Positions 57,623 through 64,000 of a stretch of DNA of 64,000 bases are shown one piece after another. The notes beneath the pieces were generated by a model, which ran no database searches, was not told the origin of the DNA, and was given only the letters and a program-made list of their open reading frames with translations. The stretch spans positions 310,001 to 374,000 of the forward strand of contig JAGMWG010000002.1 of the NCBI GenBank assembly GCA_020744225.1. The letters are read 5' to 3'. Both the position numbers and the translations under genes were made by a program. The DNA comes from Paraphoma chrysanthemicola (Eukaryota > Ascomycota > Dothideomycetes > Pleosporales > Phaeosphaeriaceae). Each line of letters starts with the position of its first letter. The first letter of the stretch is position 1.

Positions 57623-59164
57623 TCACAGCCTTGCTTGGACTGACTGGCTCTCGGTGACCTTACGCCACATTTTCAAAGCGGCGTGACCCCTCTCCTCATA
57701 CCATCTCTCCTTCGTGGTTCGGTACGGCGCAGGCAAATCCACGTTTTCAGAATCTCCAGTAATAATCATCGAGGCCATCGCTTTGGCCGAGAGAAAGATT
57801 TGCGGCATGCCGTGGCCCGTGAACCCTGCGCATATGTATTGGCCAGGTTTTGCTGGAATGGGACCAACATAGGGGAATTCGTCATTGGAGTAGCCCATGA
57901 CTAGCACGAGGTTCAAGTCAGTTCGACGCAATCACTCCGCAGCACTGCTGCTATGCAATAATACGTACTCCCAGTCCAGATCTCCTCTGTGCGGGAACCG
58001 CTATTTTCCCAACCACGGAAATGTCGTTGCATATACCCGTCGAAATACCCTCGCGCGCCCTCAATCAGTTCGCTGTCGTCTGAGACATCAAACCAGTTGG
58101 CCAAATCTTTGTAGTAGTCTCGCCTGGCTCCGCCCAAGATTAAGCTGCCGTCGGGTCGAGGGATCATGTAGTCATATTCAAAGTCGGAGAATCGCATCAT
58201 ATAGCTGTCCTTGATTCTCGGCGCTTTCGAACCCGCGAGGCGCGCAACCATGCCTCTGACTGGAACGATCTTGTCTTTCATCTCCGGTACTAGAGTAGCC
58301 GTGTAGCCGTTCGTAGCGTGTACAACGACTTTGGTCTTGATCGAGCCGCGTGGCGTGTCAATAAGCCAGCAGTGACTTTTGGAGTCTGGTCCCAATGCTC
58401 GGACTTCGGTGGCTGGCGTGAATGTTTGCAAGTTGACGCCGTGATCAAGCGCCTTCTCCAGAAGACGCATCACGAGCCGATATGGCGACAGACGAGCAGC
58501 GTTGTATACATGGCAGGACAACGCGCCTCGAACACCAGAAGCCTCTTCTGCTTGTAAGCCAGAAACGTACTTGATGGTCTTAGCTGTCGAGATACCCGCG
58601 TTGGCGATTTTCTCGATATTGTTTCGCATCTTATCTCGGCCTTCAGGGTACAGACAGACATCCACGACTCTGGTCTCTTCGAAATCGCAGTCGATGTGCT
58701 CGCGCGCAACCAGCTCTTTTATCGCGTCGACTTGACGTGCCTCAAACGAGGCCACATGTTCCGCCACCGCTCCTCCGTGAGTGTCGAGCAAACTGGCTGC
58801 TCTTAACAATGGGTCTGGCTTCAAGTGTCCACCTGGAGATTCAAGATTAATTTCGCACCACTCAAAGATGATCGTATATCTCATTTAAACACATACCATT
58901 ACGACCAGTAGCACCAGAGCATGCCTCGCGAGCCTCGAGAATGAGTATGGATGGAACAGGGCGGTTTGCACTCAAGCTCTCCTCGATCAAGTGGTGCATA
59001 ACCGAAGCTCCAACATATCCCGCGCCAATAACAACAATGTCAGCTTCTGTGGGAAGGTCTGTAGTACTGCGATGGGTGTCAATTGACCCTGTTTGCTTCC
59101 TCCAATATGAGGGGACGGCATTTGCCACCGGAAATGGTTTGGAAGCACCCAGGTAAGAAGACAT
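57623..59164 (-). CDS. FAD-dependent oxidoreductase of the DAO family, copy 2
   Basis: Three exons in transcript order: 58897..59164, 57969..58832, 57623..57900; 469 residues from MSSYLGASKP. An ATG seven codons upstream (59185) is equally possible. Landmarks are DIVVIGAGYVGASVMHHL (dinucleotide fold), ILILEAREACSGATGRNGGHLKPD (FAD adenosine and isoalloxazine loop), SLILGGARRDYYKDL, and the C-terminal DEFPYVGPIPAKPGQYICAGFTGHGMPQIFL. It shares with copy 1 both the overall layout and intron positions at GRNG and WTG, but has lost, or never gained, the four other introns of copy 1. The substrate is probably an amine or N-substituted amino acid; H2O2 would be produced. No targeting signal is visible. 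Confidence 0.9.
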
Positions 59165-59301
59165 AACGACGCGTACACCGGACATTTGCAGCCTTCCTTG
59201 GTTTTGGTCCAACACATTTCATGCAAGGCCATTAGGGTACTGATCATCGTGATCTACAATGTGGGCTCGATATGCAAGGCGATGCCCTTTTCAGCTATGC
59301 G

Positions 59302-59312
59302 ACCGGGCCGGT
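59302..59312 (-). promoter_or_regulatory. ACCGGCCCGGT palindrome, copy 3
   Basis: Exact motif (reads ACCGGGCCGGT on the plus strand), 137 bp upstream of oxidase copy 2. Confidence 0.6.
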
Positions 59313-60032
59313 CGGGGTCTAATGTACTCGAAGCCGGTAACCGGTGCGATATAGTCAACACTATCTCAGATGCTTCAAGTAAAGTGATAATGGAGGAAGA
59401 CTTCTAGATAATGGCAATCGCGATAACGCAGATTGTTCAGGATTGTCCCACATTAGTCAGGACTACATGGCCGCTCCCCGCACTCTCCGCTACCTCGCTC
59501 CCGGTCCCGTGTCATGGTCCGGGTCTCAAGCTTTCAAATGATACCCTTTAATTATGACTACAATCAGGACGGATTAAGCGTACACTTACTCGGTCGACTC
59601 TTCTCAAGCCTAATGTTTAGCGACTATCTCCAGATTTAACTGAAAGTGAGCGCAAACTGCCTGCCGACAAGCTACATAATCCTCCACTAAAGCATCAGCT
59701 TGCTAAAAAGATTCGATGGATTATGTAGTATGCAAGAGATGAATTACGGCTTGCAGCTCGGGCAAACCCTCAAGCTTGTCTATACCTCCGATCAAAGTGG
59801 AGGCTGCTTCCCATCCGGCAACACTCCGGAGCTGCAGATTTCAGAGATACGATAATCAATATAACAGTTCCATTTTTGTTAAAGGGAACATGCGAACATA
59901 CATGCATGTTCTACATGCAGCATACAAGTCACCCACTCATAGACACCTTAGCCAATAACAAACCCTTGAACTCAATCACAAGATTAGTCCTATCATAAGT
60001 GGTCGTAACCCAGACGTTGCAACCCACCATCA

Positions 60033-60043
60033 ACCGGGCCGGC
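60033..60043 (-). promoter_or_regulatory. ACCGGCCCGGT-like site, copy 4 (10 of 11)
   Basis: Reads ACCGGGCCGGC on the plus strand, one mismatch in the outermost base, 146 bp upstream of the transporter. Confidence 0.5.
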
Positions 60044-60189
60044 CCCCTCTTATCTTCGGGCTACCCCACAATATCCAGCATGGGTGGGCCAATCTCAAAA
60101 GCCAGGACCATCAGTCTCGAGAAGAGACATATAGTGTCTGTATTTGCGACCATTCGTTTGCTCAGCACGGTACTCCCGAGTACATCGGC

Positions 60190-62019
60190 ATGGCTACTTC
60201 TTCCTCTGACATGAAAGACACTAAAGTTGTGAGCGCGACTACCGACGATGGTGCAGCCGCCGATGTGGGGATTGGCGCGGTGGAAGAACATCGACCATAT
60301 ACGTTTCCAACATTCTATCGCAGTGTGTTGTTTCAGATGATACTGTTTGGATTGTGAGCAACCCTACCCAACATGTCAAACATGTACCTACCGCATAAAG
60401 TCACAACTAACCACCACGCATAGACTCTCGCTCGTCGGACCCGCCATGTCCGATGCGATCTCCAATCTCGGCGGCGGCGGACTATCCACACCATGGCTAG
60501 CCAATCTCGCAAACTCGCTGAGTTACGCCATGAGTTTTCTGAGCACCATTCTCGGCGGACCGATTATCAACAAAATCGGGATCAAATGGTCGTGCATGAT
60601 TGCTGCTGTGGCGATGCCGTTGAAAGGGTCGGCGTACTACGTGAGCGCGAGAACGGATAATCAGTGGTATCTCCTGCTGGCGAATGTAAGCTGAAAGCCA
60701 AGTTCTTGTTGGGACATTCATGGGAAGACGGGACTAATGCAAATAGGTCATCAATGGGATCGCCTCGGGCTTTCTGTACGTCGGCGAGACGACGGCGATG
60801 TTGTCGTATCCTAAGCCAGAAGATAGAGGCATGTACCTTGGTCAGTCGCAATCTTCTAGCATAACAATGGTTGATTATACTAACATGATATAAAGGTACA
60901 TGGTCTGCGATGCGAAGCAGTGGCAGTGTGATTGGCGGCGCGATCAACTTCTCTACAAATTACAGCCGGGCTGGAGGTGGTGGAGTCGCGTGGGCAACAT
61001 ATCTGATCTTTGTTGGCTTTGGTAAGTCCGACTCGACTAATGTTGTAGACTACCTTCGCTAATAGAATTCTAGAATGTTCCGGATTCATTTGGGCGCTGC
61101 TCTTGTCGCCGACGCGGAAAGTACGGCGCCGCGATAACTCACCCGTCTCCATGTCCGTGGAAGTTTCGTGGAAGCAAGAATTCATTGCCCTCTGGTGCTA
61201 CTTGAAAGATAGGAAGGTAAGTGATATTCACTCCTGATATACGCTACAAACTGATGCTCGTTCAGACATGGCTCGTTTTTGTGCCGTCTTTCTATTCCTT
61301 CTTCTATGGTGGTACGATGGGCACATACCTGTCTCTACACTTTTCAGTGCGAGCCCGTGCCCTTTCATCCTTGTTAGTCCGTAAGTAGTGCTTTCCGGAT
61401 CTCGATATATGTTGATTAACTCGAGCAGCGGTGATTACTGTTCCATCCGTCATCGTCTTCGGAAAGCTACTGGATGGAAAAGGATGGTCGCAGCCGCGTC
61501 GAGCATGGATTGCAACGATGTCCTGGTTACTGCCTCAGATGGCGTGCTTTATTTGGGTAGCATACGAATATCATGTGCTACCAAGCAAGGTTGCTCTGGA
61601 TCCCGAGTTGTAAGTTAAGCTGTTCCTCAATACTGTGTCGACAAAGTCTGACATATTCCAGGCATTCTAGCAAATGGGCTAAGGCTTATGTGCCGTACCT
61701 TGTCATCTTCGTTACCGGATACTGGACTCAGCTTACACTCTACTGGATCTTGAGCACGTTTTCGGATAAAGTGGATGTTGCTTCGCGCGCTGGAGGTGTA
61801 TTCCGCGCTTTCGAGACCGCTGGACAAGCAGTTTCGTATGGTCTGAGTTCAGCGAGCCAGATCGACCACGTCATTCCGCTCTACGTCAATTGCGCCGTGT
61901 TGGTCCTCACGATTCCAAGTATGGTTCTCCTGATCAACAAAGTACCGAAGGTTCGCGCAGACGTTGTGTATGTCGACCAAGACGCAATGCCGTCAGAGGA
62001 CGTTGCAAAGAAGGATTGA
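60190..62019 (+). CDS. UNC93-like (DUF895) membrane transporter
   Basis: Eight exons: 60190..60353, 60424..60685, 60747..60840, 60896..61021, 61074..61216, 61266..61380, 61429..61609, 61662..62019; 480 residues, all joins in frame. A hydrophilic N-terminus of about 45 residues precedes about eleven hydrophobic segments. Diagnostic stretches are LLSLVGPAMSDAISNLGGGG, LLANVINGIASGFLYVGETTAMLSYP, GMYLGTWSAMRSSGSVIGGAINF and SDKVDVASRAGGVFRAFETAGQAVSYGL. These mark the fungal UNC93/DUF895 branch of the major facilitator superfamily. Substrates of this branch are largely unknown. Position in cluster B and the motif upstream suggest it imports the substrate or exports a product. Confidence 0.88.
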
Positions 62020-62556
62020 ACGCACACACAAGTCTTGCATGACGTTGATCAAGCGAATACAATCTGAAATTTGAGTTTATACATCCACATCTTCCGATTA
62101 ATATGTGAATGTGCTGTCTTCTAATGCACAAATTGCAACGCTTGATGGTTCTTCGCGTGATGCTGCGAGGACTCTAAGTTGTGGAAATGTGCGAAACCGA
62201 TTTGGTGCTTCGTCGCAATCTAGCGACCAGAACAGCAACCAGGCTGAGGCGACAAGATTTGACTGGAAAGGCGGTTCTCTGCTGCTCGCTCCGCAGATGA
62301 CACCCTCCGCAGCGAGAAAGCTGGAAGCCCTGGCAAGGCAAGATATCAGCGTGAACGAGAAGAGGGACGCGGAAGAGAGAGACGACGAAGGATCACAGCT
62401 GGGCGTTCCAACGACCTCGTGCAGACCTCATGAATCCAAGATTGTTCGCATTCAGACTCTGCAGTGCCTTGAAGAAGCCACGACTATGCCCGACATATCC
62501 CATACACTCCCAAAACGCCATGCTCATGATCCCACAACCACATATTCTCTCCCACC
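62020..62556. other. intergenic between convergent genes
   Basis: 3' flanks of the transporter and thioredoxin genes. A plus-strand frame that runs through here (62105..62917) is antisense to the thioredoxin gene and has no ATG at its start. Confidence 0.5.
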
Positions 62557-63185
62557 TCACCTCGCTTTGACATTAAACGCACTCTCCTCCGCGGCCTTGT
62601 ACCCGTTGAACGCAAACAAACTAATCACATACAACGCCACAAACCGCACCACGATGTCGCCGAACCCGCCATTCCCCACAATCAGCCTTTGCAAGCCGCC
62701 AAACGCACCCTCATTGACTGGCCGACTAGGTTCCGATGCTGACCCGAGTGTGCGACCCTTGGACGAGAATACAGCGGACGAAGCACCGGCGCCAGATGTA
62801 TCGTTCGCGGCTTTGCGCACGGCGGCTGTGAGGGCAGACGGGTTTGCGCCGCGGATGGTATCGACGACGGAGGAGGACTTTATGACGAGGAAAGTGGGCA
62901 TACTGGAGGGCTATTAGTAATGCGCCTGGAAGTTTAAGTGTAGAGAGACACGTACGCCGAGACGCCATATTTCCGCGCGACTTCTTGTTGTGAGTCTACG
63001 TCGACCTTGACGAATTGTAGCTTGCCCGGCTTGGACTCTTTCTCGGCGAGGCTCTGGAAGACGGGCGCAATGGCTTTACATGGGCCGCACCAGTCGGCGT
63101 AGAAGTCGACGACGGTGTATGTGGATTGTGAGAGGAGTTGCGAGAAGTGGGAGGACGATGTGACGGAGGTGATTTTGCCTGGCAT
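62557..63185 (-). CDS. thioredoxin with C-terminal hydrophobic segment
   Basis: Exons in transcript order: 62956..63185 and 62557..62902, giving 191 residues. The thioredoxin domain fills the first 105 residues: VVDFYADWCGPCKAIAP with active-site Cys33 and Cys36, KVDVDSQQEVARKYGVSA, and the cis-proline loop AMPTFLVIK that forms across the splice site. A Ser/Gly-rich linker follows and then a hydrophobic helix (IVVRFVALYVISLFAF) near the C-terminus, ending NVKAR. Cytosolic thioredoxins are about 105 residues, so this looks like a tail-anchored, membrane-tethered form. The frame is open upstream of the chosen Met, where extra N-terminal residues (..SIANMPGK) are possible. Confidence 0.88.
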
Positions 63186-63535
63186 ATTGGCGATTGATCT
63201 GTATGACTGCGATAAAGAGCTTCGGTCAGTGTTTCGTGTATGGGGACGTGGGCCAGGCAAGTGGGGTGGCACGGGTGGTTGTGGACAGCTTGCTGGTGAC
63301 AAGGATGGCGCAACGAGGTTTGGCGGGTCGTGCTTGCTGGAAATTCTCCGATTGGCTAGCCAGCCTTACAAACCTCACCGCGTCGCGTCTGTCCATGATG
63401 ATCATTCACGTGAGAGACGTCGAAAAAGCTGCTGTACGATATTGTATGAAAATACCTCAGATAATCAGATCGCGCGTGATCTCCTCGACCCGGTGTCATC
63501 TAGCAACATGCACACCACCATTTGCCAGGGTCTCA
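63186..63535. other. intergenic, thioredoxin promoter
   Basis: Nothing beyond the thioredoxin upstream region and the 3' flank of the next gene. Confidence 0.45.
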
Positions 63536-64000
63536 TCACTTCGCAGCCTCCTCCCGCATTTTCTCTGTCATGGCTTGAATGCGGGCAACAACTGGGTCGA
63601 CGGGCTCTTCGACCTTGGCAACCCTGCTCCTCGTCTTCTTTGGGATGTACTCTGCCTCGCTGGCATCGTCGTCCTCCATTTCATCCGACACTCGTTTCTT
63701 GCCCTTGCGCTTCGGCTTCGGGGTATCCACCTCATCGTCTGAAGCCACCTTCTTGCCTTTACCTTTGCCTTTGCCTGACGCACGCTTGGGCTTGATGACC
63801 GGAGGTTCGGGCTCGGGGACTGCCAGGATCTTGCCCGTCTCAAAGCTCTCCTTGACCACGTCCTGATGTTCTTCGGGCAAGGTGTCGATGCCGTCCACGC
63901 AAGCATCGCTAAGATGAAGCTTCTGGGCGCTGTCAAAGTCGAACTGCGACATGCACTTCCAGTGCTTATACAGCCACGATGAATGGTCGCCGTCGAATGG
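63536..64000 (-). CDS. PARP-type zinc-finger protein, 3' part only
   Basis: The frame is open through the window edge, so the N-terminus is missing. The visible part starts with DHSSWLYKHWKC, which carries the His-x2-Cys half of a PARP-type zinc finger (CX2C...HX2C); the first two Cys lie outside. It continues with a helix and VKESFETGKIL, then a basic and acidic low-complexity tail with PKPKRKGKKR-like nuclear-type signals, ending REEAAK. Such fungal proteins bind DNA breaks or chromatin ends. Whether a catalytic domain existed upstream cannot be seen, but the C-terminal position of the finger argues against a full PARP. Confidence 0.7.
   Translation of the reverse strand, partial: PFDGDHSSWLYKHWKCMSQFDFDSAQKLHLSDACVDGIDTLPEEHQDVVKESFETGKILAVPEPEPPVIKPKRASGKGKGKGKKVASDDEVDTPKPKRKGKKRVSDEMEDDDASEAEYIPKKTRSRVAKVEEPVDPVVARIQAMTEKMREEAAK

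Larger units (their letters stand above)
59165..60189. other. divergent promoter region, oxidase copy 2 and transporter
   Basis: 1 kb without a gene. Unlike the compact DAO/HAD promoter, it has two palindrome copies, one near each start codon. Confidence 0.5.

Noticed and set aside
62105..62917. 270-codon plus-strand frame
   Set aside because: It lacks an ATG start and runs antisense through the thioredoxin gene, whose exons and active site are clear on the other strand.

Overview
The window is nuclear DNA from a filamentous ascomycete (Pezizomycotina; Dothideomycetes is my guess from the gene mix, not proven). The evidence is GT-AG introns mostly 48-70 nt long with CTAAC/CTGAC-type branch points, monocistronic genes on both strands, cytochrome P450s, AA9 polysaccharide monooxygenases, fungal-only regulator types, and housekeeping genes of eukaryotic type (Nop58, RPC9, an Arp10/11-like dynactin actin, a CSC1-type channel). 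Exon joins were built by hand. Each multi-exon model closes in frame, and exon lists are in the entries.

Layout. 1-355: 3' end of a DUF6594 membrane protein. 0.9-6.5 kb: housekeeping block (Arp10/11-like, NOP58, RPC9). 6.5-18 kb: gene-sparse, with a conserved unknown protein, a RING-finger protein, a P450 of trichodiene-oxygenase type and a first AA9 LPMO. 18.9-25.5 kb: a broken coiled-coil reading frame, weak ORFs and a large membrane protein. 25.6-27.2 kb: a WW-domain protein.

27.2-38.5 kb, cluster A: FAD monooxygenase and P450 (divergent pair), a C2H2 plus fungal-trans regulator, then a pisatin-demethylase-like P450 and an MFS transporter (second divergent pair). Both divergent promoters carry CCCCAC(AC) boxes, and the two fingers of the local regulator are predicted to read GNGGGG, i.e. 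the same box. 38.8-39.9 kb: a second AA9 LPMO. 40-43.4 kb: long gene-free spacer. 43.5-49.8 kb: CSC1-like channel, a small hydrophilic protein and a secreted TAP-like serine peptidase.

51.4-62 kb, cluster B: two paralogous FAD-dependent (DAO-type) amine/amino-acid oxidases, a type II haloacid-dehalogenase-like hydrolase, a Zn2Cys6 regulator and an UNC93-like transporter. The 11-bp palindrome ACCGGCCCGGT lies 130-245 bp upstream of every gene in this group (three exact copies and one 10/11 copy, one exact copy serving a divergent pair). I did not see it elsewhere in the window. This is the best candidate for an undescribed system: a self-contained, probably catabolic regulon with a visible operator. 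The window closes with a thioredoxin with a C-terminal hydrophobic segment and the 3' part of a PARP-type zinc-finger protein.

No tRNA, rRNA, CRISPR array or intact transposon was recognised. Neither cluster contains a PKS, NRPS or terpene synthase.
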